Shown here one piece after another: positions 13,020 through 23,799 of a DNA stretch of 64,000 nt (positions are counted from its first letter, which is position 1; every line of letters starts with the position of its first letter). A model generated the notes under the pieces. It was not told the origin of the DNA, did not search any database, and saw only the letters and a list, made by a program, of their open reading frames with translations. The position numbers were made by a program, and so were the translations under genes. The stretch is from Cricetomys ansorgei. Taxonomy: Eukaryota; Chordata; Mammalia; Rodentia; Nesomyidae. The DNA lies in NCBI GenBank assembly GCA_026225945.1, contig JAMJFZ010000770.1:1737501-1801500 (forward strand). Direction: 5' to 3'.

Positions 13020-13129
13020 TACATATACATATGTATCTACATATATTTTATATATATGTATATATTTATATATATATTATATATAAATAAAAAGAAAATG
13101 CACACATACACACACACACACACACACAA
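12961..13129. repeat. Compound (TA)n, (CA)n and AT-rich microsatellite
   Basis: An almost pure TA run to about 13006, a short CA run, then mixed TATATA/TATG blocks to about 13085 and a final CA run at about 13097-13128. It lies between an old L1 end and an LTR-like segment. Confidence 0.95.
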
Positions 13130-13136
13130 GATCTAA

Positions 13137-13690
13137 ATGGGGTCACAAATAATAGGAGATTGCAATAGGGCCCCAGACCTTAGTTGGCTCTTGTGGGGAC
13201 AGTCTCACAGCTAAAGTGGGTTGAGGGAGCTTAAAATCCAGGAACATTCATTCTGAGAGTGGCAGGAGTATTGGCCCTTCCCTTCTGCAGCACAGACAGG
13301 CCACAAACCACTTTGCCTGCTTACAGCAAGGCACCACCCCTTTTCAAGGTATGTGCAACCTGGCAGAATTGTTTATCTGGAGTTGCAACTAAACCCTTCC
13401 AATATGACCACATAAGATTTCTCCCTCTGATCCCCAGAAAAATACTTAAGCCAAAACTGCAACCCCTATGCAAGTGGGACAGCCTGTCTTAACCAATGAG
13501 CTTCCAATGACTTTCCTGAGACACAGGGACCTTTTCTCTGGCTATAAATATGTAAGCTGTTCTCCCAATAAATGAGTTCAAGCCATCTGCCTCTGACTCC
13601 CAAGAATCCTGTTTTTGTCAGTTCATAGATCTTCAAACCAAGACCATATGAGTCCACTATAGACCCATGCTCCCACACAGGAGCTGGAGG
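13137..13690 (+). mobile_element. Probable LTR with core promoter and poly(A) signal
   Basis: The right half shows the compact arrangement of a retroviral LTR: CCAAT at 13493-13497, TATAAA at 13543-13548 and AATAAA at 13567-13572, followed by a U5-like stretch. GC content is higher than in the flanks. The ends are uncertain; a TG...CA frame from about 13138 to about 13679 is possible, but no target duplication was identified. An alternative is that this segment and 13691-14120 belong to one larger minus-strand element. Confidence 0.5.
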
Positions 13691-14120
13691 CTGGCCAGTG
13701 GAGCTACTTTGGGATCAGGCAACCACCACAGGTTATTTTGAAGCAACAGGCCCTGAAACACACTGACTTCATGATGGAAGTGCTATCCAGGCTGTAAGAC
13801 TCAGCACATAGCCAGCACCACCTGCCAAAACTAAAACAATGTCCAAATCCATCAAATTCCATAGAGTTCTGGGAAAGTCTCAAAATGTATTAACCTTGCT
13901 TTTTAGCTTCTGTCATTCTGCTTCTGGCTAACTGTTCTTGTTAAATGAAGTATGTTAACCCAGAATATGTTTTTTTGTGTTTAAATGTTCATCCTGAGAA
14001 AGGCCTGGGGCTGTACTGGGATACCTATCATCCAGTGTAGTCAATGGCCAGCTGATAAAGACTTTCTATTGGCTTAAACCCATGTCTGAGCAGTTTTCTC
14101 TGGTGAATACTCCACAACAG
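13691..14120 (-). mobile_element. LTR fragment related to 18353-18480
   Basis: Read on the minus strand it opens at 14120 with TGTTGTGGAGTATTCACCAG and continues GACATGGGTTTAAGCCAATA. Nearly the same text starts on the plus strand at about 18352. About 130 bp are shared in all. The TG start and family pattern point to an LTR. The 3' (left) end is not resolved. Confidence 0.6.
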
Positions 14121-14662
14121 GGATATAATGTCCCAGCTAGAAATATATACCACAAGTAAAACTTCCAGTTACAGGAATGGGTTGCATTTTGTTGACTTGT
14201 TTGCCCAAAGGGTTCTATGGAGTGTCCCAAACATCATAGATTATTGTCAAGGCTATTTGCTCTCTACAACCTGATGGTAAGGCACTATTGCTGATGACAA
14301 CACTTATTTATGTCATTGAACACAGAGAATTTGAGCTAGTGCCTAACTAGTAGCTTCAGTCCTTACTGACTAGCATTCATGATTCTGGAAGGTACCCTGC
14401 ATGCTACTGGAAGAGAAAGGTAATCATCAATATCACCCAAGTATAAAACCTGCAACCAAAACAGTGACCTGCCTACAAGATACATTGATGCAATAATGGT
14501 GCAACTGTTATGGGAGCAACCAACCTCTTTAGGGGTTTGATTTAAGTTTCACTCCATAAGACAGAACCCATACCTGACACTGCTAACATGGCCAAGAACC
14601 TGAGACTAGATAGGTCATGGGCCTAGAGGCAAACCTAATACTACTATTCTGCTAAAGGAACA

Positions 14663-16079
14663 TGTTATGGGTCCATCTCCAGCCAGGGTTTCAGCAACTA
14701 CTGAGGCAAAGACAGAGTAGACAAAATAATAAGAATTAAATCACAGCTTCTTTGAATGGGACAAACTTCTCTCCTTCTGCTCCTTCCTACTGTTCCTTCT
14801 TCTATTCCTACTCCTACTCCCACTCCTGTTCCCTTTCTTCTGTTCCTCTACTGTTCCTTCTCCTACTCTTACTACTCTTACTGTTGTTCCTTTCTTTCTG
14901 TTTATCCTTCTACTCCTTCTTTTTCTAGTTTTACTACTCTTCTGTCTGTCTGTTTTACCATGTATCTTATAATTTTTTTTAGACAAAGCCTTTCATGGAG
15001 AAAGATTGCCTTACAATCACATCTTAATCATAAACCTAAACTTTACATAATGATTACAGGTTCTACGTTCCAGTGATTACAAGTTCCATATTTTTTTTAA
15101 ACAAGTTATCTTAAAACCCACACCTGAACACCTAGTTTTCCATATATATTTTTTCCCACAGTACATCTATATTCTAGAAGCAATAGTTTTTTTTTTTCAT
15201 TGTAAGTTAACAGAGTTTTATCAAGCCAACTAATTTCACAGTCAGCTTCTATTGTAGCTGATGGGTTGCTAGGGAACTAATACACATCATAGTATCCTAA
15301 CGTACACAATTCTTATTTAGTTAACATAGTAAAACAAGTTTATTATAATTAAAAAAAACATTGTCAGGGGTCTTTTTGTTTTTCTTAGGCAAAAGGAGAA
15401 TCTGATGCATAGCTCTATATCCCCAAGGCATACCCCAAACTCTGGGAAAGAATCAGTTTTATTTGTGGTTGAGGAAGTTCAAGCCTAATGATGGGCACTG
15501 AAACTCATTTGTTATTACTTGATCATGGTTCTGTTTTCATAGGTGAAACTTGTGGGCCCTAGCAATTAAGCTTTTTTTGTTCTAGCTTTCCTAACCCTGA
15601 CCAAAGAAGTCCCTAGCAAAAATGTGTTTTCCTCTTAAGTTATTGATTCTAAGGCAGCTGGCAAAATATCCTAATTTAACCCTGTAACTATATGTGAGAA
15701 ACACCTACTGTTTTTAACTATAAATGTTTTTAGGTTTTTTTTTTTTTTTTTTTTGAGTTTCAATAAAGTCACCAATTCAATTGAGTGGCACTGCCTTGCC
15801 CAGGTGACATTGCTTGAGGGAAAATCATCACCATTGTTGTGTGTGCCAGTAACACTGCCCAGTGAGGGGTTAGAGACCCCCACAGAACTTTCATACCACA
15901 AGAGAGATAAGGAGACCATAGTAGCAACAAGCACTAATAAAGCCCAGCAGTAGCAAAGGGCATTCAGGAGAGAATCCCCTGGGAAGTCAAGGTAAAAATC
16001 TACTATTGCCCTGTTAAACAGTAGGCTGCCTTTCTGAAGCTCTAATGCTGGCTGCTGTTCCCTTGCACTGCTCCCAGCA
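14663..16079 (+). mobile_element. Long solo LTR (1417 bp) with 6-bp target duplication
   Basis: GGAACA lies at 14657-14662 and again at 16080-16085, exactly where the interrupted L1 tail stops and resumes. The inserted segment starts TGTTATGGGTCC and ends CTCCCAGCA, giving TG...CA ends. It contains a TCC/TAC-rich pyrimidine tract (14765-14960) and AATAAA at 15936-15941, 138 bp before its end, which favours plus orientation. It has no retroviral gene remnants that I can read. A 1.4-kb length is large for a solo LTR, so it might be an LTR with a small internal remnant or a nonautonomous element. The family is not assigned. Confidence 0.75.
14765..14960. repeat. Pyrimidine-rich TCC/TAC/TTC tract
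   Basis: An irregular triplet-like run of TCC, TAC, TTC and TGT units inside the long LTR. In one frame it reads as a Leu/Pro/Thr/Ser run, and on the other strand as an Arg/Ser/Lys-rich run; both are low-complexity artefacts. Confidence 0.85.
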
Positions 16080-16484
16080 GGAACACAACAATAAAATGAT
16101 TCCTAGTGGCATATTCTACACCCATAGTCAGTGCTTCACTCAGCTCTCATCAGAGAAGCTTATTCTTGGAGTAGATTAAAATTAACAGAAGCCCAACAAC
16201 TGGACAATATATAGAGTGAGAGACTTTGAAACACTTAATCCTATATGGAATGCCTTCCTCAAAGCTCTCCCTTCAAGACTCATGGATCTATAGGGAAGTG
16301 GAATAAGAAAGACTATAAAAACTCGAGGCACTGAGGTACTCTAAGAAAACAATGTCACATCAGAACTGATGTGTATATGAGCTCACAGAGACTGTAGCAG
16401 TTTACACAAAAGTCAAACGGGGTCCCAGCACTGAGATGGAGCAGTGAATATGAGATCCTATGCCTTGTCAAGAAGCTATCTGCA

Positions 16485-16724
16485 AAGCAAGCTGTGATTG
16501 ATGGTGAACACTTGGTAGGCAAAGGCAGGTGGATTTCTGAGTTGAGGCCAGAACCTGCTCAACCTCCTCAACAGAGTGAGCTCTAGGACAGTCAGCTGGT
16601 GCTACACAGAAAAATCTTGTTTCAAAGAAAAACAAAAAAAAAACCAAAAACAAAACAAACAAAAAAAAAAAAAAACACCCACCCTAAAAAAAAAAGAGAG
16701 AAAAAAAAAAGGAAAGAAAAAGGA
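16485..16724 (+). repeat. Diverged B1 SINE with A-rich tail, inside an L1 tail
   Basis: B1-like blocks (GGCAAAGGCAGGTGGATTTC, GAGTTGAGGCCAG, AGTGAGCTCTAGGACAGTCAG, then GCTACACAGAAAAATCTTGT) are followed by a very long A-rich tail. The flanks AGAAGCTATCTGCAA (about 16470-16484) and AGACGCTATCCGCAA (about 16727-16741) are a diverged duplication of the L1 target, with two mismatches. Confidence 0.8.
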
Positions 16725-17110
16725 GAAGACGCTATCCGCAATTGATAGTCAAAGGGAATATCAGTTTTCTCCAGTGGAATGCAACAGGGTAATATTAACC
16801 ATAAGGGCAGGCCCCATACCCAGACGTGGTTGGCCAACACCAAACAAACTCCATGGTTTTGTGAACTTTTTGGGTTTTTTTACTTTGGCATCTTTTGTCT
16901 TATTGGTCTTTTGCATGTTTGTTTGATATTTATTTTTGTGATTTTATGGTTTTTGATTGCTTTTGTTAGGGAGAGTGGGGAGGAGGGAAACAGAGGAAAA
17001 GGGAGAGAGAAAGTACATGGAGTTGTGTAGGTAGGGAGGAGGGGAGGATCTGAGAGGAGATGGGGATTGGAATATATTGTATAAAAACATTTTTAATTGA
17101 AAAACAAAAT

Positions 17111-18351
17111 TTACAAGACAAAAACAAACAAGCAAACATCTCATCTATACCAGGGTGCAGGTTCCTAGAGAAATTCTAGGCTGCACAGCACTGAGTTTTA
17201 TTCCCTCTACTTGTGACATTTCCAAGTGCCTACTCCTTGTCACAAGCCAGAATTGACACTATTGCCTCATCCTGAACTCTCAGATCTATAGTCAAGTCAT
17301 ATGTGTTTAATTTATTTATATGTTAATTGCATATTTGATATGCAGTGCACGCTGGAGAATGGTTTTCATGGTGGTGATAACAAGTGTGGAAAAACAAGTT
17401 TTACCTGCTTAAACAAAAGTGGTATGGCAGGTAATGGATTTTTCAGAAAATTCTTACTACATGAAATAAACTGATTACAGTTAAGTCAGTACTCCAGTAA
17501 CTGGAGAGATTTCTCATTTGGTCTGTGCTAGTTGAGAGGCCAATACGTTTTGAAGGAAGAAGTTATTTAAGTGTGGTCTTCAATTATTTGTAAAGTGATG
17601 CACTGGTGTGCTCATTACACGTTAGGAAGAGTGATAGAAATATAAAACTAATGTCCACAGTGATTTTTACCTTTTGGGTAAAGAACTGAGACTAGGGAAA
17701 TTTAGAGTGAGTTTGTAGAATATACTTGTATCCATACACAAGTGGAATGATTGTGGATGTCAAGACAGCTAATATGGTTTTCAGTTTTATTCATAGAAGG
17801 TAGATTATCAATGCCTTGAGGCTGTAATATGCAAGAAAGATGTCAAAGAAATGGGGATACATGCTCTTAAAAAGTGTAGAACTATTTGGGGTGATGAATG
17901 TGCAGTCAGTGGCCCTGCAAAAGACATTTTTATAATTTTAAATAGTTGAATTCAGCCAATTGGTCAGGGCATTATTTTAATGACCTCTTTGAATAGACCT
18001 GTAGTTAAAGGGTAAAGACCTGGAAGCAGCTCTCAGTCAAAGGCATGGTCTGCTACCTTTTTGTCTTTTTGCCAAGTCAGTCTAATTGTTTAGCAAGTAT
18101 GTTGTCAGAAAGTTTAATTTTGAAGCAAACAATCTTAAGAAAATTATTAGAACCTTAAATTATATATTTTCATGACCCAAACTTTTAAGTACTACAGTCA
18201 AGGACTGAAATGCTTTCTACCTCTTTGAGTCTAGTCCACATGCGTGGCCTTATTGTCCCTCTTTATTGCTTTGTTTTCTGGCTTCCCCAGGATCCTCATG
18301 TCTCAAAAAATTAGAAACACAGGACTTTTGTATAATGTGAAAGCTGAGTGT
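17111..18351. other. Intergenic, no gene recognised
   Basis: AT-rich DNA with no readable exon, SINE or RNA gene. Only chance ORFs. Confidence 0.55.
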
Positions 18352-18485
18352 TGTGGAATATTCACCAGAGAAGACTGTTCAGACATGGGTTTAAGCCAAT
18401 AGAAAATCTTTATCAACTGGCAGTGACTACACTGGGTGTTCAGGATTCCAGTGTAGCCCTGAGCCTTTGATCTCAGTTTTTTATC
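18352..18485 (+). mobile_element. LTR fragment, opposite orientation to 13691-14120
   Basis: TGTTGTGGAATATTCACCAG starts a block of about 130 bp that is the reverse complement of the region ending at 14120 (GACATGGGTTTAAGCCAATA shared exactly). An AATAAA follows at about 18496. The downstream part no longer aligns with the other copy, so the right boundary is unknown. Confidence 0.6.
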
Positions 18486-19419
18486 TTTAAAGTGGGAATA
18501 AAATCAAATTACATCTCCACTCTCTTCCACCCCTACATTATTATCTATGATTGAGCTTAATTCTTCCTTCAGCCTTCTGCTCCTTCAGCCTTCAGCTCCT
18601 TCAACTCCTCCCTTCTTAGTTGTGATAGGCACCTGTGTCTAATCAGAAAGTAACTTTCCATTGCAATTCCTGGTCCTTTGCAATTGGTGTTTTTGTTTTG
18701 ATTGACAGCTCACTAGTCCTTTGCCTTTCCAGAAAGGAGCACTTCTCGTTTGTCCTTTGTATGTCTCTTCCATCTGGCAAAGAGACTAGTGCCTGATAGA
18801 GGTGTAATTAGCAAAACAATGTGTGATCATTCTCACAATCAAAATTAATATCAGAGTTTGGCACTGAGTAGGTGTCTAGGAAATTTTTTTTTCTTTTTAG
18901 TGCAAATCACACTGTAAACAGATATTTTATTTTGTTTCTGCATACCGAAATCACTGGAAAAATGGAGTGAATTTGGAACAACCTTAATTTGGGTTGTCCA
19001 AGTCAAAGAAAAAAAAAAAGTGACCGTGATAAGAAACTGGCTTGAATAACTGGAAGAAAATATACTTTTTAAAGATTTAAGGAGTAAAATGCCCACAGTT
19101 AAAATCAAAGCTTAATAAATACACAGTTGTATTGACTAGCTTCACTTACCCACATCACTCATGCCGCCAATGGGGTATCTTTTATAAAGCTGGTGAAAGT
19201 GATTCCCAGTCCTGTTCATCCTGTAGCCTTCCCTGTCTTTTTTATAATTCAGGAATTATCTTAATGGTGTCTTTTGTATCAACCAGCCCAAATATCCTCT
19301 TTTAAATATTTCTGGGGCCTATACTTGAAGAAAGACGTGCTTTTCTCAAATCTGTGAACAGGACACTTTTTTAAAATGTCAAAATAAACCATCTGCTTGT
19401 ACAACTGTTTCTAATTACT
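18486..19419. other. Upstream flank of Itgbl1
   Basis: No repeat could be named. A short imperfect CTTCAGCCTT/CTCCTTCAG duplication lies at about 18570-18608. Distal regulatory elements may be present, but nothing here shows them directly. Confidence 0.45.
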
Positions 19420-19664
19420 TCCCTGCCTAGACTCTCCACTGGAGGAGTTTGGCACCCGCACCCCGCCCAGAGCGGCTCCACTGCCCAAGTCCTCACAGGC
19501 AATTGATCCTCCCGGAAGATCCCAGAACCTGCGAGCTCCGTGTCCTGAGTCCTGCCTGGACATCAGCTGGTGACACTTCTCCCTCCTAGGACCTTCTGTG
19601 AAAGTCTCACCTTGCTACAGAGCAGCTGGCCTGCCCTCCTGCCTGCACAGCCCCTGAGCTCAGC
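19420..19664 (+). promoter_or_regulatory. Itgbl1: Itgbl1 proximal promoter and 5' leader region
   Basis: Base composition changes from AT-rich to clearly GC-richer about 245 bp before the Itgbl1 start codon. A GC box (CCCCGCCC, 19461-19468) suits Sp1-type factors. Several CpGs cluster between about 19455 and 19550, but this is a weak CpG patch rather than a strong island. No convincing TATA box lies near it; the nearest A/T run, around 19370-19385, is not a good match. The transcription start cannot be placed by eye, so the division between promoter and 5' UTR is an inference. Confidence 0.5.
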
Positions 19665-19762
19665 ATGTATCCCCCTGGCTTCGGGAACTTCTTGCTGCTG
19701 GCGTCCTCCCTTCTTTTCCTTGGGCTGTCAGCTACTTCTCAAAGCTTCTCACCATCTCTGAG
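19665..19762 (+). CDS. Itgbl1: Integrin beta-like 1, coding exon 1 (start codon and signal peptide)
   Basis: This is the first coding exon of Itgbl1, a secreted protein built of integrin-type EGF-like repeats. It encodes residues 1-32 plus two bases of codon 33. The translation begins [20 protein letters not shown], a short polar start followed by a Leu-rich core at about residues 9-22, which is a typical secretory signal peptide; cleavage is likely near Ala23-Gln26. The ATG has an A at -3 (moderate Kozak) and no upstream ATG was noticed in the presumed 5' leader. The exon ends AG|GTAAGT, a consensus donor, in phase 2. Exon 2 supplies the third base of the Arg33 codon and continues the frame into the family's cysteine-rich module, which fixes the assignment. 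The N-terminal pattern agrees with the known ITGBL1 leader. Identification rests on family knowledge plus exact splice continuity. Confidence 0.93.
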
Positions 19763-20609
19763 GTAAGTTTGACTTATTCTTTGAGACAGACCTGCCCTGC
19801 TGTGCGTGGCAGAACTCAAGCTTGCAGAAGACTGACTATCCTAAGCCAAGAGCAGTTACTAAGTTGGACCTGGGATAAACTGTTTTCAACCTGTTCTGTC
19901 TTCTCTCCCCTTGGCGTTGCTTCAAATCTTTTCTTTCACTTTTTCTCTAGAAAAATACAAATACATGTAAGGGGAATTTTTTTTTTTTTTTACCTCAAGT
20001 CAAGGGTGTACTTATGTGTACTTATGCACACCTGTGTCACCCCATACCTGTAAGGCAGTTTTATTTCCACTTTTTAATGTAGCATCCACTTGATGGCCCT
20101 GTCACGTCTTGTATTGCATTTTGAAAGGGACAATCAGTTCCATCCCAACTTTGAAAAAGTAGAGTTCTTAAGGTCTGCTTCAAGCACTATTTAAAAGCGT
20201 TATTCATTGCCTTATATATGATACACTTAACTTTTTCTATTCATTCATCTCTTCTTCTTCACTAAATAACCTCCCTCCAGCTATCAGATAGTAACAGGGC
20301 ATTTTCAAAAAGAAGGAACAAAAAGCCAGCCAAGTATCATACTTCAGACTAATTTGCATTTAATCTAAATGTGCATTTAAGATTTAGTGGCAATCCGCCA
20401 AGGAGCAAGGAGCTGTCTCTTCTGTCTACTTGGAAAGTACTATTTGAGTCATGGTTAAAGCCCAGCCCTTCAGAAGCATGCTTGGCCCACAGAGAAATGA
20501 GGCTGCAAGCCTCTTCTCCATGGAGTGGATGGGGAGCATGGACTACGAGCAGAAGGGAGGGGGGTTTGTCTGGCCATGAAATGGCTGTGGCCTTTCTTAT
20601 CTCATGCAG
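19763..20609 (+). other. Itgbl1: Itgbl1 intron 1 (847 bp)
   Basis: A short phase-2 intron bounded by GTAAGT and a pyrimidine-rich acceptor ending CTCATGCAG. It holds a T run near 19978-19992 and no recognisable SINE. A long plus-strand open frame that runs through its 3' part into exon 2 is chance readthrough: it starts inside the intron and ignores the acceptor. Confidence 0.88.
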
Positions 20610-20827
20610 AAGCCTGTCGGACGCCCCCTGCAGGCTGTCCAGGGTAGAGTCCGAGCGCAGATGTCGTGCACCTGGGCAGCCCCCAGGGAGTGCTCTGTGC
20701 CATGACCGCGGCCGGTGCGAGTGTGGGGTCTGCATCTGTCACGTGACTGAACCTGGCACCTACTTCGGTCCCTTGTGTGAGTGCCAGGAGTGGGTATGCG
20801 AGACGTACGACGGGAAAACCTGTGCAG
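20610..20827 (+). CDS. Itgbl1: Integrin beta-like 1, coding exon 2 (first EGF-like repeat)
   Basis: Exon 2 is 218 bp, entered through ATGCAG|A and left through GCAG|GTAAGA. It completes codon 33, encodes residues 34-105 and leaves one base for the next codon (phase 1). It carries eleven cysteines at about residues 40, 51, 63, 69, 71, 74, 76, 89, 91, 96 and 104. The core [11 protein letters not shown] is the CxCGxCxC signature of integrin beta-subunit EGF modules, followed by [12 protein letters not shown] and a closing TCAG. This is repeat 1 of the ten that make up ITGBL1 (about 494 residues in mammals). ITGBL1 resembles the integrin beta stalk but lacks the ligand-binding and transmembrane parts and is thought to be extracellular. 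It is reported mainly in connective tissue and skeletal settings and in tumours. The remaining repeats lie beyond the window. Confidence 0.95.
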
Positions 20828-22780
20828 GTAAGACAGAGGCTCTGTCCTCCTCGGGGATCACCTACCTCCAGACCAGCACTAAGTTACTGCAATCAGAAGT
20901 CATGCTTCTATGCGATTTCGGCATCATTTATTACAATATTTCTCCTCCTATGGGTCCCTCACTTAAGTGGAAATTATGAACATATATGTACACACACATA
21001 TTATATATATATGTATGTGTATACATATGTGTGTATATTTCATTGACATTCAAAATTTCACTGGCCTCTTCTGTGGCTTCTTATCATGAACTAGAGTCTT
21101 CAGAGCTTCATAAACTGAGTTACCTTGATGGGCTTCGCGATCCCTGTCAGATATGTTAGTCATCATATTTGAAGATTATGATCCTCATTTTACAGGAAAC
21201 ACAGAGCGTGCTGTTTCCTCAAGTCAAGCAGGTTGCACCTTTGAGCTCAGATTTGTCATTTCACTTTTAGTGGGTGTGCTTCACAGACAGAGGTGCGTAT
21301 CTAAAACCATGACAGGGAGTGTGCTATCTCACAAGGGTGGGGTGAAAGTGTGTTTGTTTCCCTTGCACACTTGAGAGCATATTCCTTTCAGATATTGGAA
21401 AGTGTCAGAACCTTTAGCCTCTACCAGTTGCATGTAATTGTGCCATTTTCTGGTGGCTAGGAGCCTTGGGTAATTTATTGTGACCAGTGTAGGAACTCTG
21501 CTAGCCAAAGCTGCATGATGTGTGCCAAGCAGGACGTGGCTGATGAGTAGGAAAACAAAGCAAGTTATTTTACCCTTGAGGCTGCTAAGACTAATATGTC
21601 CAACGATAACATCAAGAAATTAAAACTAAATTTATAACAACAATATTTTTCCTTAGTACCTAGGCCCAAGAGTACATAAGGAGAGTGTTAATATTTAAGT
21701 TGGTATAGACTGGCAAAAACAGTTCTAGAAGTAACTCAGAAGGGCCAGGTGCTTATGGGTGTTTTGTTGTTGTTATTTGTGAAGCCTTGGGAAGACTGTG
21801 ACTCAACTCTTGTTATTTTAACTGCATTAGCCTCAAGTTTAAATTATTAGAGGTAGCCCCATGAAATGAAAGCAAAGTTTCATCTGCTACTTCATCCAAA
21901 TTAAACTATCACACAGTCTCTCTGGCTTTACTGGCTCTAGCAAGGCCTTCACAATGGTATGTGTTTTGAACAAAATTCCAGGGCTTTTAAGTGTTCTTGT
22001 TTGTTTAGAAAATAAAGTGGTGAGATCTAGCCTTAGTTAGTAAAACTACAATGATGGCTGAGTACCATATCCTAAGCTTTCCTCTAAGGGCCCTGGCTAG
22101 TGCTTTGCTAGGAATCTGGCTTTGTGATACTGTGGTCTTGGGAGCCCTTTCTCCTCCCTTGGAGAGACTGGCTGTTTACTTATAACATCTTAGTCACTGA
22201 ATTCCTTCCTTCTTGGTACTAAATGCAGGACCAATCACATAGTCTCTGTGCCTTTCTACACAGGGCAAATATTTCTGTTTGTTCACAGCTGAGAGAAATA
22301 CTTGTGTTCATTTGACATTCTTACCTCACAAAGGGATGAACATTGATGGCTGGTCTTCTACAGTATCTGTCCCTGACACTGTGAGCACATTTGCTAGGCC
22401 CAGAAGGAATTTGCAAAGAGAACCAAGTGCTGTCTTGCCAGCTCACCCGCCTGTGCTTCCGGTTTAGCTTCTCCACCCTATTTTCAGTTTCACAACTAGT
22501 ATGAAAATATAGCAAGATGATTTTTGTTTGTTCGTTTTTGTTTTGAATCCATCTGATATTTATCTTGATAAACCCCTGTAAGTCCTCTGTGGAAATAAGA
22601 TAGTTGCCAGAGACTTCCTTTCCATTGTAAAGAAAACAAAATCTTGCCTCGTATATTACAAACTGGTTAGAGTATGAAATTTTCAGACTTCAAATCCTAA
22701 TCCGTTAAGCTATTTGAACTTGATCAATTACTTGAATTTCTAAGCCTTCATTTCTTCATCTGAAAAAAAATGGAAATCTT
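20828..22780. other. Intron 2, start; no further exon recognised
   Basis: No SINE or exon was recognised. A TA/TG-rich patch lies at about 20985-21040. Otherwise it is plain intronic sequence with chance ORFs. Confidence 0.55.
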
Positions 22781-22784
22781 TAAA

Positions 22785-23000
22785 GATATTATTTATTTTA
22801 TTTTATGTGTATGTGTGTTTTGCCTGCATGTATGCGTGTGTACTATGTGTGTGTCTGATTCCTGTGGAGCTCAAAGGCAGTTGTCCAATCTCTGGAACTG
22901 GAGTTTAGATGGTTGCGAGCCACCATGTGGGTGCTGGGAACCAACCCAGGTCTTCTGCAAGAGGAACAATTGTTTTTAACTGCTGAGCCATCTCTCCATT
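22785..23000 (-). repeat. B3/B2-family SINE
   Basis: The + strand shows the reverse complement of a B3: TGTGTGTTTTGCCTGCATGT, GGTTGCGAGCCACCATGTGG, GTGCTGGGAACCAACCCAGG, TCTTCTGCAAGAG and CTGCTGAGCCATCTCTCC, the last being the tRNA-like head with its Pol III promoter on the minus strand. Confidence 0.95.
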
Positions 23001-23799
23001 CCCTGCCCCCAAAAAGGGCATTTTAACTGTACTAGCCTTATAGAATTGTTGTGAGGTTTAATATGTATAAAATATTCTGTGTGATGTCTAACATGAAGTG
23101 AGTACTCAGTGCATTCTAATGTATTGATGTTTATAACATCATTGTGTATGGACAGCTGGATGTATGGACAGGTAGAAAGATAAATAGGTAACTTGGCTTT
23201 GTGATATTTGCAGCTGTGAGGGAAATTTAATTTTCTTCATGTAGTCAGGACTTGTTACTGATTTGAGACTCAAAAGGTCAAGCAAGGATAACAATTTTGG
23301 CTTAGCCTCAAAACATCTGCATTATGCACACTCTGCCTTTTTAAAGTGTAGTTAGTTAGGATTCTTATACTGTGAATCATAGGAACTGTACTTATTTTAG
23401 TTTTAGCTGGTTGAAATGTCCACACTGCCACAATATGTTTCTTCCAGTGTCCATATGTTCATGGCACCTGAATATTCCTCTCACTTCTCTAGCATACAGA
23501 TCTGGACAGTGACTGTTTCTGCATTGTGATGGTTTGTTGTGGGATAAACTAATATTGGTAAATTGTGTCTGTGAGAACAGCAGCATGTTTCTTTGCAGGA
23601 AAACAAATTTTATCTTTGTAATTCTACAGTTTCCCTGGATAAACCCCATGGAAAGCAGTGATTTGCTTAAAATAAATCTTTGGTTTCCTAAGAAGCTTTT
23701 AGACTTGCTTTTGAAATGTGTCATTTTAAATTATCAGTGTTACTCTCATGGGCACAGACCAATAAATATAATAAAACAAACATAATAAAAAATAAAATA

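Larger units (their letters stand above)
14121..17110 (+). mobile_element. L1 3' tail, interrupted by an LTR and a B1
   Basis: The L1 3' UTR runs from about 14121 through ATAAAACCTGCAACCAAAAC, GTGACCTGCCTACAAGATAC and CTGCTAAAGGAACA, stops at 14662, resumes at 16086 with CAACAATAAAATGATTCC and ends in AT-rich sequence near 17110 after a purine-rich GGGGAGGATCTGAGAGGAG stretch. The interruptions are a 1417-bp LTR (14663-16079) and a B1 (16485-16724). Base-by-base comparison with the copies at 10338-11954 and 61100-61835 confirms that the flanks join. Confidence 0.85.

Noticed and set aside
14741..15076. ORFs of 81 and 106 codons rich in Arg/Ser/Lys or Leu/Pro/Thr/Ser
   Set aside because: Both read a low-complexity pyrimidine tract within an LTR; no domain or gene context.
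1..19400. A first exon of Nalcn on the minus strand, expected from synteny
   Set aside because: No GC-rich promoter or recognisable coding sequence was seen; the gene probably starts left of the window.
20349..20735. A 128-codon minus-strand ORF opposite exon 2
   Set aside because: It is the antisense shadow of a GC-rich coding exon with no family motif.
20371..20979. A 202-codon plus-strand ORF covering exon 2
   Set aside because: Only the middle part (residues encoded by 20610-20827) is real. The ORF begins in intron 1 and runs past a consensus donor into intron 2.
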